The notes: generated from the sequence alone by a model not told the origin. A DNA stretch of 63,325 bases from Gammaproteobacteria bacterium (GCA_023228645.1 JALOAT010000017.1:1-63325), one strand, 5' to 3'; shown: positions 1-8,916, numbered from the stretch's first letter. Translations and numbers: made by a program.

Positions 1-1094
1 AGGTGCAGCTCGCCGCGACCGGAGACGCGGAACTTGTCCGGGTCGTCGGTCTCTTCCACGCGCAGGGCCACGTTGTGCACCAGTTCGCGCGTCAGGCGCT
101 CGCGGATCTGCCGCGAGGTGACGAACTTGCCTTCCTTGCCCGCAAAGGGGGAGGTGTTCACCTGGAAGGTCATGCTCACGGTGGGCTCGTCCACGGTAAG
201 CGGCGGCAGCTGCTCCACCGCCTGCGGGTCGCACAGGGTGTCGGAGATGTTGAGCTCTTCCATGCCGGTGAAGGCAATGATGTCGCCGGCGCGCGCCTCG
301 GGCACTTCCACGCGATCCAGGCCGTGAAAGCCCATGATTTGCAGGATGCGGCCGTTGCGGCGCTTACCTTCATGATCAAGGACGACGACGGGGGTATTGC
401 TCTTCACCTTGCCGCGCGCGATGCGGCCGATGCCGATGACGCCCACGTAGCTGTTGTAATCCAGCGAGCTGACCTGCATCTGGAACGGACCGTCGATGTT
501 CACATCGGGCGCCGGCACGTGCTTGACGATGGTCTCGAACAGCGTGGTCATGTCGCCGTCACGCACGTCGGCGGTGAGGCCGGCGAAGCCATTCAGGCCG
601 GAGGCGTAGACGATGGGGAAATCGAGCTGTTCATCGCTGGCGCCGAGGCGATCGAACAGGTCGAAGGTCTGGTCCACCACCCAGTCGGGACGGGCGCCGG
701 GGCGATCGACCTTGTTCACCACCACGATGGGGCGCAGCCCGCGCGCCAGGGCCTTCTGGGTTACGAAGCGCGTCTGCGGCATGGGGCCTTCGACGGCGTC
801 CACCAGCAGCACCACGGAGTCGACCATGGACATGACGCGTTCCACCTCGCCGCCGAAGTCGGCGTGGCCCGGAGTGTCGACGATGTTGATGTGGTAGCCG
901 TTCCAGTCGATGGCCGTGTTCTTGGCCAGGATCGTGATTCCTCGCTCTTTTTCGATGTCGCCGGAATCCATGACGCGTTCGGCGGCCTGGCCACGGGCCA
1001 GCGTGCCGGACTGCTGGAGGAGTTGATCGACCAACGTGGTCTTGCCGTGGTCCACGTGGGCGATGATGGCGATGTTGCGAAGTTTCTCGATCAC
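1..1094 (-). CDS. typA: GTP-binding translational GTPase TypA/BipA (3' end outside window)
   Basis: Ribosome-associated translational GTPase of the EF-G superfamily, involved in ribosome assembly and stress or low-temperature growth. The visible ~364 N-terminal residues contain all GTPase motifs: G1 AHVDHGKTT, G2 RGITI, G3 DTPGHAD and G4 NKVD, followed by the domain II region and the start of domain III. The family is about 600 residues long, so roughly the last 40% lies beyond the left edge. The start is a GTG at 1092-1094, giving V/M-IEKLRNIAIIAHVDHGKTT, which aligns exactly with the start of known BipA proteins. No ATG lies near it. Identification is very secure; only the truncation limits it. 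Confidence 0.95.
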   Translation of the reverse strand, partial: MIEKLRNIAIIAHVDHGKTTLVDQLLQQSGTLARGQAAERVMDSGDIEKERGITILAKNTAIDWNGYHINIVDTPGHADFGGEVERVMSMVDSVVLLVDAVEGPMPQTRFVTQKALARGLRPIVVVNKVDRPGARPDWVVDQTFDLFDRLGASDEQLDFPIVYASGLNGFAGLTADVRDGDMTTLFETIVKHVPAPDVNIDGPFQMQVSSLDYNSYVGVIGIGRIARGKVKSNTPVVVLDHEGKRRNGRILQIMGFHGLDRVEVPEARAGDIIAFTGMEELNISDTLCDPQAVEQLPPLTVDEPTVSMTFQVNTSPFAGKEGKFVTSRQIRERLTRELVHNVALRVEETDDPDKFRVSGRGELH

Positions 1095-1226
1095 AAAGGT
1101 GCTACCGAAATGGAGGAAAATGGCGGCGGATTCTACCGGAATCCGCTTGCCGGGGATATCGCGCTGTTGTTGATGGGTAAAGCCTGCGTGCGCTTTTTTG
1201 GTGCGCGGTAGCGGTCAAGGCGGCGA

Positions 1227-1667
1227 CTACGGAAAGCTGGCCTCCAGGTAGGCCTGTGCTTCCGCATGCTCCTGAGCGGCGGCGCGACGCAGCCATGCCA
1301 GCGCCTTCACCGTGTCGACGGGCAGCCCGGTGCCTTCGGCATACATGACGCCCACCAGGTACTGTGCATCCGCGAGTCCCTGCTGCGCCGCTTCGCTGAG
1401 CCAGCGGGCGCCCTCGGCCGTTTCACCGAACGAGACCAGCAGGTGCCCAAGGTTGAACTGCGCCTCGGCGACGCCCTGCCCGGCCGCCGCGCGATACCAG
1501 TACAGCGCCAGTGCCGGGTCCGGCGTCACGCCGAGCCCGTTGTCGTAGGCCGCGCCCAGGTTGAGCTGGGCGTAGGCGTCGCCGCTCAAGGCCGCGGCGC
1601 GCAGCGTGTCGGTGTCCGCGCCGCTGGGTGCGGCCACGAGGACCGCGATGAGCAGTAGAAAACGCAT
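1227..1667 (-). CDS. Secreted Sel1-repeat (TPR-like) protein
   Basis: A 146-residue protein. It begins with a signal peptide (MRFLLLIAVLVAAPSGAD) followed by three to four Sel1-like repeats of about 36 residues, recognisable by the A-x-x-G-x-A-x-A-Q-x-x-L-G pattern (for example GDAYAQLNLGAAYDNGLGV and GLADAQYLVGVMYAEGTGL). Sel1 repeats form alpha-solenoids that bind partner proteins, so this is probably a periplasmic scaffold or regulatory protein; the partner is unknown. An upstream in-frame start at 1730 would add 21 residues before the signal peptide and overlap the divergent gene, so 1667 is preferred. It lies upstream of typA on the same strand, with a 132-base gap. Confidence 0.8.
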   Translation of the reverse strand: MRFLLLIAVLVAAPSGADTDTLRAAALSGDAYAQLNLGAAYDNGLGVTPDPALALYWYRAAAGQGVAEAQFNLGHLLVSFGETAEGARWLSEAAQQGLADAQYLVGVMYAEGTGLPVDTVKALAWLRRAAAQEHAEAQAYLEASFP

Positions 1668-1728
1668 GGCACAATGCTGCTTGAATCCGCGCCGGAAGTC
1701 ACCGGCTAGACTTGCCAAACGGAACCTC

Positions 1729-2862
1729 ATGCACGCACCCGACTATCAGGCCAGCCTGGTCAACCTCGCCGCATCACTGCGCACCATCGCCGGCGCCGCC
1801 GACAACCGTGGCTATGCGCCGCTGGTGCTGCCCTCCGCCGTGCAGCGGGCGCGCCACATCATTCTGTTCATTGCCGATGGCGTAGGCGACGCGATCGTGC
1901 GCCGGCATGGCGGCATGCTGGCACGGCACCAGCTGACGCGCCTCACCTCGGTGTTTCCCACCACCACCGCGAGCGCCATCACCAGCCTGTATACCGGTGT
2001 TGCGCCCACTCAGCACGGCATGACGGGCTGGTTCACCTGGCTGCGCGAACTGGGCAGCGTTGCCACCGTACTGCCCTTCACGCCGCGCCACGGCGGGGCG
2101 TCCTACACGGAGGCAGGCATCACCCCGCGGGACATCATGGCCTGCCCCAGCATCTTCGAAGGGCTGACACGGCCCGGACACGTGGTGAACCCCTTTTACA
2201 TCGCCGACTCCGCCTACAGCCGCGCCCTCTCCGGCCCCGCCCAGCGCCATGCCTACCGCGACCTGGATGGCCTGATAGCACTGCTCGCCTCGCTGGCGCG
2301 CGGGCCCGGCCTGACCTACGCGTATTGGCCGGAATTCGATGGGGCGGTCCACCACGGCGGACTCGCGGGCGGTGATGACAAGCTTTCCGAACTGGAGCGG
2401 GCCCTGGAACAGCTGCTCGATCGGCTTGCCGGCCTCGATGCGGCGGTGCTGGTCACAGCCGACCACGGCATGCTCGACACCGCCCCGCAGCACATTCTCG
2501 ACCTGGCCGACCACCCGGCACTCGCCGACTGCCTGACCCTGCCCCTGTGCGGCGAGCCGCGCGCCGCCTACGCCTATGTGCACGCGGACCGTCGCGAGGC
2601 CTTCGAAACTTACGTGACCACCCAACTGGCGGACCGCTGCGAACTCCTCCCGCGTACCCGCCTTTTCGAGGCGGGCTGGCTCGGCCCCGGTCGCACGCAC
2701 CCGCAGCTGCCCCATCGGGTGGGCGATTACCTGCTGCTGATGCGCGAAAATCACGTGATCACCCAACGCCTCGCCGGCGAACGCGCCTTTGCCCAGCGCG
2801 GCGTGCACGGCGGATTGAGCGCCGACGAGCTGTACGTGCCGCTGTGCGTGCTCGTTCCCTGA
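1729..2862 (+). CDS. Alkaline-phosphatase-superfamily phosphodiesterase / nucleotide pyrophosphatase-like protein
   Basis: A 377-residue protein of the type I phosphodiesterase/nucleotide pyrophosphatase fold (PF01663-like). The N-terminal metal-binding strand is ILFIADGVGD. The nucleophile region is SVFPTTTASAITSLYTG, with a Thr/Ser that would be the catalytic nucleophile, and a C-terminal ADHGM metal-ligand motif follows. The family hydrolyses phosphodiester or phosphomonoester bonds using two zinc ions; the substrate here cannot be deduced. No signal peptide is visible, suggesting a cytoplasmic protein. The ATG at 1729 has a GGAA-type ribosome-binding site and lies 61 bases from the divergent Sel1 gene start; the longer reading frame from 1606 would run through that gene. 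Confidence 0.8.
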   Translation: MHAPDYQASLVNLAASLRTIAGAADNRGYAPLVLPSAVQRARHIILFIADGVGDAIVRRHGGMLARHQLTRLTSVFPTTTASAITSLYTGVAPTQHGMTGWFTWLRELGSVATVLPFTPRHGGASYTEAGITPRDIMACPSIFEGLTRPGHVVNPFYIADSAYSRALSGPAQRHAYRDLDGLIALLASLARGPGLTYAYWPEFDGAVHHGGLAGGDDKLSELERALEQLLDRLAGLDAAVLVTADHGMLDTAPQHILDLADHPALADCLTLPLCGEPRAAYAYVHADRREAFETYVTTQLADRCELLPRTRLFEAGWLGPGRTHPQLPHRVGDYLLLMRENHVITQRLAGERAFAQRGVHGGLSADELYVPLCVLVP

Positions 2863-2901
2863 AGCCCCTGCCCGGCACCAAATTGACCCCCCCCGGCCCC
2901 C

Positions 2902-4626
2902 GTGTTACAAAGCAGGCCCTTCGTTCCTTCCAGTGATGCTGTGACCGAGCACGAGCTTGAACTCCAGCTGGCCAGGGAAACCGCCGCCCGCCAGCAGGCC
3001 GAGGCGGTGGCCGCGGAGATGGCCGAGGAGGCCGACCACGCCCACGAAGAACTGCGCGCACTGGCCGATCACCTCGAAGAACTGGTGCGCCAGCGCACCG
3101 CCGAACTGGCCAACGCCCGCGACGAGGCCCTGGAGGCCAGCAAGGCGAAGAGCCAGTTCCTGGCCAACATGAGCCACGAGCTGCGTACGCCGCTCAACGC
3201 CATCATCGGCTACAGCGAAATGCTGGTCGAAGAGGCCGACGAGGGCGGCTACGCGGACATCGTCCCCGACCTGCAGAAGATTCACGCCGCCGGCAACCAC
3301 CTGCTCGGACTCATCAACGACATCCTCGACCTCTCAAAGATCGAGGCGGGCAAGATGGACCTGCACCTGGAAACCTTCGACGTGGCAGAGATGCTGCGCG
3401 ACGTGGTCGCCACGGTGACGCCGCTCATCGAAAAGGGCGGCAACACCCTGGAAACCCACTGGGACCCGCACATCGGCAGCATGCACGCCGACCTCACCAA
3501 GCTGCGCCAGGCCTTGTTCAACCTGCTGTCCAACGCCAACAAGTTCACCGAGCATGGCACCCTGCGCCTGCGCGCCGAACGCCGCCCACGCCGCAGCGGC
3601 CAGGAATGGCTTGAGTTCGAGGTGGCCGACTCCGGCATCGGCATGACCCCCGAGCAGCAGGCCCGGCTGTTCCAGCCCTTCACCCAGGCGGACGCCTCCA
3701 CCACCCGCAAGTACGGCGGCACCGGCCTCGGGCTCACCATCACGCGCCGCTTCTGCGAAATGATGGACGGGGACGTGCGCGTCACCTCACAGCTCGGCCT
3801 CGGCTCGACCTTTACCCTGCAGATTCCGGCCGAGGTGACCGGCGTGTCCGAGCAGTCCCCCACCCGCACACCGCGCAAGCCGCGCGGCAGCGCCGGCCAT
3901 GTGCTGGTCATCGACGACGATGCCGTAGTACGCGAACTGCTGCGCCGTTTCCTGGAGGGCGAAGGCTATCGCGTGGATACCGCGGCGAGCGGCGAGGAAG
4001 GCCTTGCCAAGGCGCATGCACAGCGGCCCGACGCCATCACCCTGGACGTGATGATGCCGAGCATGGACGGCTGGGCGGTGTTATCGGCGCTCAAGAGCAG
4101 TCCGCAGTTGTGCGAGGTGCCGGTCATCATGCTCACCATGGTCGACGACCAGCAGATGGGTTTCACCCTCGGCGCCGCCGATTACCTCACCAAGCCCATC
4201 GACCGCGCGCGCTTGCTGGCGGTGCTCGCGCGCTACCGGCGCCGGGGCGCGCGGGTGCTGCTGGTGGAAGACGACGCGCCGACCCGCGAACTGGTGCGTC
4301 GCACCCTGGAAAAGGAAGGTTTCCGGGTGGAAGAGGCGGACAACGGCGAGGCCGGCCTCGCCAGCCTCGGGGCGGCGCCGCCGGACCTGGTGGTGCTCGA
4401 TCTGATGATGCCGGTGATGGACGGCTTTCAGTTCATCGCCGCCATGAAGCGCGACGAACGCTGGCGCAATACGCCGGTGGTGGTCGTGACCGCCAAGGAA
4501 CTCACTGCCGAGGACCGCCTGCGCCTGGCGGGCAAGGTGCAGAATGTGCTACAGAAGTGCGTCTGCGAACGGGACGAACTGCTGGCGGAAGTCCACCGCC
4601 TCATCGGCCTTGCTGCGGCCGTATGA
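2902..4626 (+). CDS. Hybrid sensor histidine kinase with two C-terminal receiver domains
   Basis: A soluble hybrid kinase of 574 residues from the GTG at 2902 (561 from the in-frame GTG at 2941, which is equally possible). Domains: N-terminal coiled coil (about residues 14-85), HisKA with H92 in SHELRTPLNAII, HATPase_c with ADSGIGM and GTGLGL boxes (about 200-310), REC1 (phospho-Asp in TLDVMMPSMDGW) and REC2 (VLDLMMPVMDGF). There is no transmembrane segment or PAS domain, so the input signal is not obvious. It is followed 3 bases later by a single-domain response regulator and then a REC-HD-GYP protein, so a phosphorelay ending in cyclic-di-GMP degradation is likely. Confidence 0.9.
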   Translation: MLQSRPFVPSSDAVTEHELELQLARETAARQQAEAVAAEMAEEADHAHEELRALADHLEELVRQRTAELANARDEALEASKAKSQFLANMSHELRTPLNAIIGYSEMLVEEADEGGYADIVPDLQKIHAAGNHLLGLINDILDLSKIEAGKMDLHLETFDVAEMLRDVVATVTPLIEKGGNTLETHWDPHIGSMHADLTKLRQALFNLLSNANKFTEHGTLRLRAERRPRRSGQEWLEFEVADSGIGMTPEQQARLFQPFTQADASTTRKYGGTGLGLTITRRFCEMMDGDVRVTSQLGLGSTFTLQIPAEVTGVSEQSPTRTPRKPRGSAGHVLVIDDDAVVRELLRRFLEGEGYRVDTAASGEEGLAKAHAQRPDAITLDVMMPSMDGWAVLSALKSSPQLCEVPVIMLTMVDDQQMGFTLGAADYLTKPIDRARLLAVLARYRRRGARVLLVEDDAPTRELVRRTLEKEGFRVEEADNGEAGLASLGAAPPDLVVLDLMMPVMDGFQFIAAMKRDERWRNTPVVVVTAKELTAEDRLRLAGKVQNVLQKCVCERDELLAEVHRLIGLAAAV

Positions 4627-4629
4627 ACC

Positions 4630-4995
4630 ATGCCCACACTCCTGCTCGTCGAAGACAATGAAATGAACCGCGACATGCTCTCGCGCCGCCTGGAGCGCAA
4701 GGGTTATCGCGTGCTCACCGCCGCGGACGGCGCCGAAGGTGTCACCATGGCCAGCCAGGCCGCCCCCGATCTGGTACTCATGGACATGAACCTGCCGGTG
4801 CTGGACGGCTGGGAAGCGACGCGCCGCCTCAAGGCGTCGCAGGCGACGCTGCCGATCATCGGTCTCACCGCCCACGCCATGGCGGGCGACCGGGAAAAGT
4901 GTCTGGCCGCCGGCTGCGACGACTACGACACCAAGCCGGTGGACTTCCAGCGCCTGCTCGGCAAGATCGAGCGCCTGCTGGGCCGGGGTCCATGA
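4630..4995 (+). CDS. Single-domain response regulator (CheY/DivK-like)
   Basis: A 121-residue stand-alone receiver domain. It has the acidic pocket (LLVEDNEMNR), the phospho-acceptor Asp in LVLMDMNLPVLDGW, the conserved Thr in IIGLTAHAM and the Lys in DTKPVD. With no output domain it probably shuttles phosphate or binds a partner protein, as DivK does. It starts 3 bases after the hybrid kinase and its stop overlaps the start of the next gene by ATGA, so the three genes are very likely co-translated and act in one relay. Confidence 0.9.
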   Translation: MPTLLLVEDNEMNRDMLSRRLERKGYRVLTAADGAEGVTMASQAAPDLVLMDMNLPVLDGWEATRRLKASQATLPIIGLTAHAMAGDREKCLAAGCDDYDTKPVDFQRLLGKIERLLGRGP

Positions 4996-6527
4996 GCCCG
5001 GGCGAGGCCGCCGACGCGCAAACCCGGGCCGCCGCCCACCGCCGGCACGAACTGCTCACGCCCATGAATCACATCATCGGCTATGGCGAGATGCTGCTCG
5101 AGGAGGCCGAAGCGGCGGGCGAGATGGCACTCAGCAACGCCTTCCGCACGCTCCAGCACAGCGCCCGCCAGTTGCTCGACGTGGTCACCGCCCTGTGCGG
5201 GCCGCATCCAGACCAGCGCGGGGCACGTCGAAGCGCCGAGGCCCTGCTCGACGACATCCGCACCCGCTGCGAGGCGCTGATACCGCTCATCGCACCGGCG
5301 CTCCAGCCTGTGCTGGTCCCAGACCTGCACAAGGTTCTCGCGGCAGTCCAGAATCTGGCCGGACGCCTGGATGCCTGCGAGGCGCTGCCGACCCGCAGGG
5401 TGGCGGCGACGCCCAGCCCGCCCGCGGCCGCGGGCGGCGAGCGCATCCTGGTGGTGGACGACGTCGACGCCAACCGCGACGTACTCGCGCGGCGCCTGCA
5501 CAAACTCGGCTATCGCGCCGAGGCGGCGGTGAACGGGCGTGAGGCCCTGGCGCGGCTGCAACAGGAGCACTTCGACCTGGTGCTGCTCGACGTGATGATG
5601 CCGGAGCTGGATGGCTATGAAGTGCTCCGGCGCATGAAGGTCGACCCGGAGCTTTGCCACCTGCCGGTGATCATGATTTCGGCCCTCACGGAAATCGACA
5701 GCATCGTGCGCTGCATCGAACTGGGCGCGGAGGATTACCTCGCCAAGCCCTTCAATCCGGTGCTGCTGAAGGCCCGTCTCGGCGCCAGCCTGGAGAAGAA
5801 ACGCCTGCGCGACCGGGACCTGGCCCACCGTCGTCAGATCGAGGCCTACACCAATCACTTGGAAGAATTGGTGGAGGAAAAGGTGCGCGACATTTCGCTC
5901 GCCCAACTGTCCACCATTTTTGCGCTCTCACGCCTGGCCGAATCCCGCGACCACGAAACCGGCGCACACCTGGAGCGCATGCGCGAATACTGCCGCGTGC
6001 TGGCGCAGGTGCTGGCCGCCTCGGGCGAATTCCCGCAGATCGACGAACGCTTCATCGAGGACCTGTACACGGCCAGCCCCCTGCACGACATCGGTAAGGT
6101 GGGCATTCCCGATCACGTGCTGCAAAAGCCGGGCAAGCTCACGCCACAGGAATTCGAGGTGATGAAGGCCCACGCCCTGATCGGCGCGGACACCCTGCGC
6201 GCAGTGGATCGCGAGCACCCGGGCAACGGCTTCATCCGCCTCGGTATCGAGGTGGCGGAAAGCCACCACGAGCGCTGGGACGGCACGGGCTACCCCCATG
6301 GTCTGAAAGGCGAGGTCATCCCGCTGTCGGCGCGTATCCTCGCCCTGGCCGACGTTTACGACGCACTACGCAGCCGCCGCTGCTACAAGCCCGCCCACAG
6401 CCACGGCGAGGCGCGCGCGATTATCGTCGACCAGCGCGGCAGGCACTTCGATCCGCTCGTCGTGGACGGCTTCCTCGCCACCGAACATGCGTTCGAGACC
6501 ATCTGGCGGGATGAAGGCGAAAGGTGA
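4992..6527 (+). CDS. REC-HD-GYP cyclic-di-GMP phosphodiesterase with N-terminal DHp-like segment
   Basis: A 511-residue protein. Residues ~15-45 resemble a HisKA H-box (RHELLTPMNHIIGYGEML) but no HATPase domain follows. Residues ~155-275 are a receiver domain (VVDDVDANRD; LVLLDVMMPELDGYEV). A helical linker leads to a complete HD-GYP domain (~310-500) with LHDIGK, HHERWDGTGYP and LADVYDAL. HD-GYP enzymes hydrolyse cyclic-di-GMP to pGpG or GMP using a di- or tri-metal site. The ATG at 4992 overlaps the previous stop (ATGA). All catalytic signatures are present, so it is expected to be active and controlled by phosphorylation. The histidine in the H-box could accept phosphate from the upstream kinase. 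Confidence 0.88.
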   Translation: MSPGEAADAQTRAAAHRRHELLTPMNHIIGYGEMLLEEAEAAGEMALSNAFRTLQHSARQLLDVVTALCGPHPDQRGARRSAEALLDDIRTRCEALIPLIAPALQPVLVPDLHKVLAAVQNLAGRLDACEALPTRRVAATPSPPAAAGGERILVVDDVDANRDVLARRLHKLGYRAEAAVNGREALARLQQEHFDLVLLDVMMPELDGYEVLRRMKVDPELCHLPVIMISALTEIDSIVRCIELGAEDYLAKPFNPVLLKARLGASLEKKRLRDRDLAHRRQIEAYTNHLEELVEEKVRDISLAQLSTIFALSRLAESRDHETGAHLERMREYCRVLAQVLAASGEFPQIDERFIEDLYTASPLHDIGKVGIPDHVLQKPGKLTPQEFEVMKAHALIGADTLRAVDREHPGNGFIRLGIEVAESHHERWDGTGYPHGLKGEVIPLSARILALADVYDALRSRRCYKPAHSHGEARAIIVDQRGRHFDPLVVDGFLATEHAFETIWRDEGER

Positions 6528-6579
6528 AACGTCAGATGGCTCATGACACCACGAACGCGCCACCTCTCCCGTCTCACGT

Positions 6580-6897
6580 CTAGACGATCTGCGTCTGCGC
6601 CATGTCGCCCTCCTCGCCGTAGCGCACGGCACCGGCACCCGGGTTGCGGGTGAGGATATAGCCGGCCAGCATCAGCGCCAGTTCCACCTTGCCCTGGTGC
6701 ATGGCGTCCAGCAGGCGATCCGCCACGATCTGGCTGCGCTGGGTTGCATCGGGTTTGTCCACCCATTGACGGCTCATCTGCCAGCCGGCGTCCATGTCGC
6801 TGTCGAGCTTGTCGAAAAAACCGTGCCCGTCGGCGAGGATGGCCTCCGGCACTTCCAGGGGCATGGTCTGGCCTTCGGCGTAGATGGTGAGCTTCAC
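6580..6897 (-). CDS. Small hypothetical protein
   Basis: A 105-residue soluble protein that I do not recognise. It is acidic, starts MKLTIYAEGQTMPLEVP, and has a predicted helical middle (WVDKPDATQRSQIVADRL) and a central hydrophobic helix KVELALMLAGYIL. The start is a GTG at 6895-6897 preceded at good spacing by AAAGGAG, which supports it as real. It is convergent with the REC-HD-GYP gene (52 bases between stops). Confidence 0.6.
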   Translation of the reverse strand: MKLTIYAEGQTMPLEVPEAILADGHGFFDKLDSDMDAGWQMSRQWVDKPDATQRSQIVADRLLDAMHQGKVELALMLAGYILTRNPGAGAVRYGEEGDMAQTQIV

Positions 6898-6996
6898 TTT
6901 CGCTCCTTTCTCAATGGTGTTGGTGCGGAAGGATCAATCATGGAGAAAACATCTTTCCTGCGTGTTCTCCATAGCCGCTGTGATTATTTTTGTTCA

Positions 6997-7087
6997 CCCG
7001 TAGGAGCCCACACCGTGGGCGAATTGTTTTTTCCAACCGCCAGCGATCACCGAAACCCCGTTCGCCGACGGTGTCGGCTCCTACGGG
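6997..7087. repeat. REP-like inverted repeat pair (GTAGGAGCC...GGCTCCTAC)
   Basis: Two arms in opposite orientation: 6997-7023 (CCCGTAGGAGCCCACACCG...) and 7061-7087 (...CGGTGTCGGCTCCTACGGG). Each arm also has its own short palindrome (CCCACACCGTGGG and GCCGACGGTGTCGGC). The GTAGGAGC border is typical of proteobacterial REP/BIME-type elements. Similar borders recur at 10084-10153, 56112-56189 and 58936-59052. The right arm contains the stop codon of the next gene (7081-7083). Confidence 0.7.
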
Positions 7088-7503
7088 TCAACGCGATGCG
7101 CAGCCACGGCGCTGCGCAGCCAGGCCTCCACCGCGGCCTCGGTGACGGGCCGCGCCAGGACGTCGATGCCGGGAAAACGTGCCCGCAGCTGTTCGAACGC
7201 TGCCGCATCGGCGGGCTCGTAGAACACCAGCACGCGGGTGCCGGGCGTCCGCTGCAAGGTCGCCAGCAGGGATTCCAGGCTGGAGGTGCGGTCGCGAAAG
7301 TCGCGCTGGTAGTTGAATTCGGCCACCACCACCGCCGGATGCAGGGTCTTGAGCGCCGCCAGCGCCGTGCGCCCCACCTGCACGGTGCTGACCGCATAGC
7401 CCAGTCGCGTATACAGCGGTTCCAGGTTGGGATAACCGCCCAGTTCGACCACCGCGAGCAGCCGGGCCGGTTTCAGGTGGGGGTCAGGTGCGCCAGGGTC
7501 CAT
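7081..7503 (-). CDS. Hypothetical protein, degenerate receiver-like fold
   Basis: A 140-residue protein starting at the ATG at 7501-7503 (a longer frame to 7545 is possible). It shows alternating hydrophobic strands and helices of about the length of a receiver domain: ARLLAVVELGG, AVVVAEFN, TRVLVFYEP and IDVLARPV. The position expected for the phospho-Asp (AVVVAEFN) has no matching Asp, and the usual Lys-Pro is replaced by Arg-Pro. It may be a phosphorylation-independent pseudo-receiver; this is inference from pattern only. Its stop codon lies inside a REP-like element. Confidence 0.5.
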   Translation of the reverse strand: MDPGAPDPHLKPARLLAVVELGGYPNLEPLYTRLGYAVSTVQVGRTALAALKTLHPAVVVAEFNYQRDFRDRTSSLESLLATLQRTPGTRVLVFYEPADAAAFEQLRARFPGIDVLARPVTEAAVEAWLRSAVAAHRVDP

Positions 7504-7646
7504 GGTAACGGTTCTTGGTGGGTGGGCGGCCATGGTAGCGAACACGGCAAAAACTGAGAACCGCAGTCATCCATTCCCCGACGTATAATCCACCGGGAAC
7601 CACTGCACCCACACCGACGATAACCACAAATCAAGGATCGGACCCC

Positions 7647-8120
7647 ATGCATTTTCCACCCCTCCCGCACCTGGCCAAGTCCCTTATCATGGCGGTGCTT
7701 TTCGGCATCCTCGGTTATCTCCTCCCCGAGGTGCTCTCCGGCAGTGCGCACCTCGATCACGCCTTGCTGCTGGGGCTTGGCGCCCTCGCCGGCGCCTGGC
7801 TGGGGGCATTACGCCGCGGGGAAGCGGGCATCGCGGAACCCTCCGCCGAGACCCAGACCGTGTTCGTGGGCAATCTGGCCTTCAAGGCCAGCGACGAGGA
7901 GCTGCGCGAGCTGTTCTCACCCTATGGCACCGTACAGGCCTCGCGCATCATGCGCGACCGCAAGACCCGCCGCCCACGGGGCTTCGGCTTCGTGGAGATG
8001 CCGCGCAACCAGGCACAGCGCGCCATCAGGGCCCTGGACGGCAAGGAATTCCACGGCCGCCGGCTGCGCGTGCGCGAAGGCAACCGCAAGGACGAGCGCG
8101 ACGTCAACGGCGCGGACTGA
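7647..8120 (+). CDS. Membrane-anchored RNA-binding protein with RRM domain
   Basis: A 157-residue protein in two parts. Residues ~10-58 form two hydrophobic segments (SLIMAVLFGILGYLLPEVL and ALLLGLGALAGAWLGAL) that look like a transmembrane hairpin. Residues ~69-145 are a canonical RRM with RNP2 (TVFVGNLAF) and RNP1 (RGFGFVEM). Bacterial RRM proteins are usually soluble, cold-induced, single-domain proteins of about 80-100 residues, so the membrane anchor is unusual. The ATG at 7647 has an AAGGA site at 7634. The next gene, mtfA, starts 7 bases after its stop and is probably co-transcribed. Confidence 0.8.
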   Translation: MHFPPLPHLAKSLIMAVLFGILGYLLPEVLSGSAHLDHALLLGLGALAGAWLGALRRGEAGIAEPSAETQTVFVGNLAFKASDEELRELFSPYGTVQASRIMRDRKTRRPRGFGFVEMPRNQAQRAIRALDGKEFHGRRLRVREGNRKDERDVNGAD

Positions 8121-8127
8121 CGTTTGC

Positions 8128-8916
8128 ATGTGGAGCCTGCGCGCCTGGCGTTACCGCCGCCTGCTGCGCCGCGCGCGCATTGCCGAGGCCACCTGGACAC
8201 AGGTGCGCGAGGCCTTCCCGGTGCTGGACGGCCTTTCGGCGGACGAGGACGCCCGCCTGCGCGACCTCACGACGCTGTTTCTCCACGAAAAGACCCTGGA
8301 GCCCGCCGGCGATCTGGTGCTGGACGAGACCATGCGCGTCGCCATCGCCGCGCAGGCCTGCCTGCCCATTCTCCATCTCGGCCTCGACTGGTACGACGGC
8401 TGGTCCGCGGTCATCGTCTATCCGGCCGAATTCGTGCCGCGGCTGGAGTGGACCGACGAGGCCGGGGTGGTGCATACGGGCGAAGAAGTGCGCAGCGGCG
8501 AGGCCTGGCAGTACGGCCCGGTCATCCTCTCCTGGGACGACGTGCAGGCCTCCGGCGCGGGCGACGGCTACAACGTGGTGATTCACGAGTTCGCCCACAA
8601 GCTGGATGCGCGCAACGGCCACACCGAAGGCCTGCCGCCGCTGCACCGCGACATGGACGTGCGCGAATGGTCGAGCCGCTTCGCCGCCGCCTTCGAGGAT
8701 CTCAACGCGCGGGTGGCGCGCGGTGAGGAGCCGGCCATCGACCCCTATGCCGGCGAGGCGCCAGAGGAGTTTTTCGCGGTGACCAGCGAGTATTTCTTCG
8801 AAATCCCCGACATCCTCCACGCCACCTATCCCGAGGTCTACGCCCTGCTGCGCCGCTTCTATCGGCAGGATCCGCTGGCGCGGCTTGCGCCGCATCGCGT
8901 CGCGCCCGGCGGCTGA
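8128..8916 (+). CDS. mtfA: Zinc-dependent peptidase MtfA
   Basis: A 262-residue protein of the MtfA family (PF06167), a cytosolic metallopeptidase which in E. coli binds and inactivates the Mlc repressor of ptsG. The zinc motif HEFAHKLD (HEXXH) follows VVI, and the downstream conserved Glu lies in EEFFAVTSEYFFE, matching the gluzincin pattern of the family. Length matches the E. coli protein (265 residues). The ATG at 8128 lies 7 bases after the RRM gene stop. No Mlc or PTS gene is in this window, so the target here is unknown. Confidence 0.88.
   Translation: MWSLRAWRYRRLLRRARIAEATWTQVREAFPVLDGLSADEDARLRDLTTLFLHEKTLEPAGDLVLDETMRVAIAAQACLPILHLGLDWYDGWSAVIVYPAEFVPRLEWTDEAGVVHTGEEVRSGEAWQYGPVILSWDDVQASGAGDGYNVVIHEFAHKLDARNGHTEGLPPLHRDMDVREWSSRFAAAFEDLNARVARGEEPAIDPYAGEAPEEFFAVTSEYFFEIPDILHATYPEVYALLRRFYRQDPLARLAPHRVAPGG

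Noticed and set aside
3..1211. Long + strand open frame (402 codons)
   Set aside because: It is the antisense shadow of typA, whose minus-strand frame has complete GTPase motifs and a GTG start.
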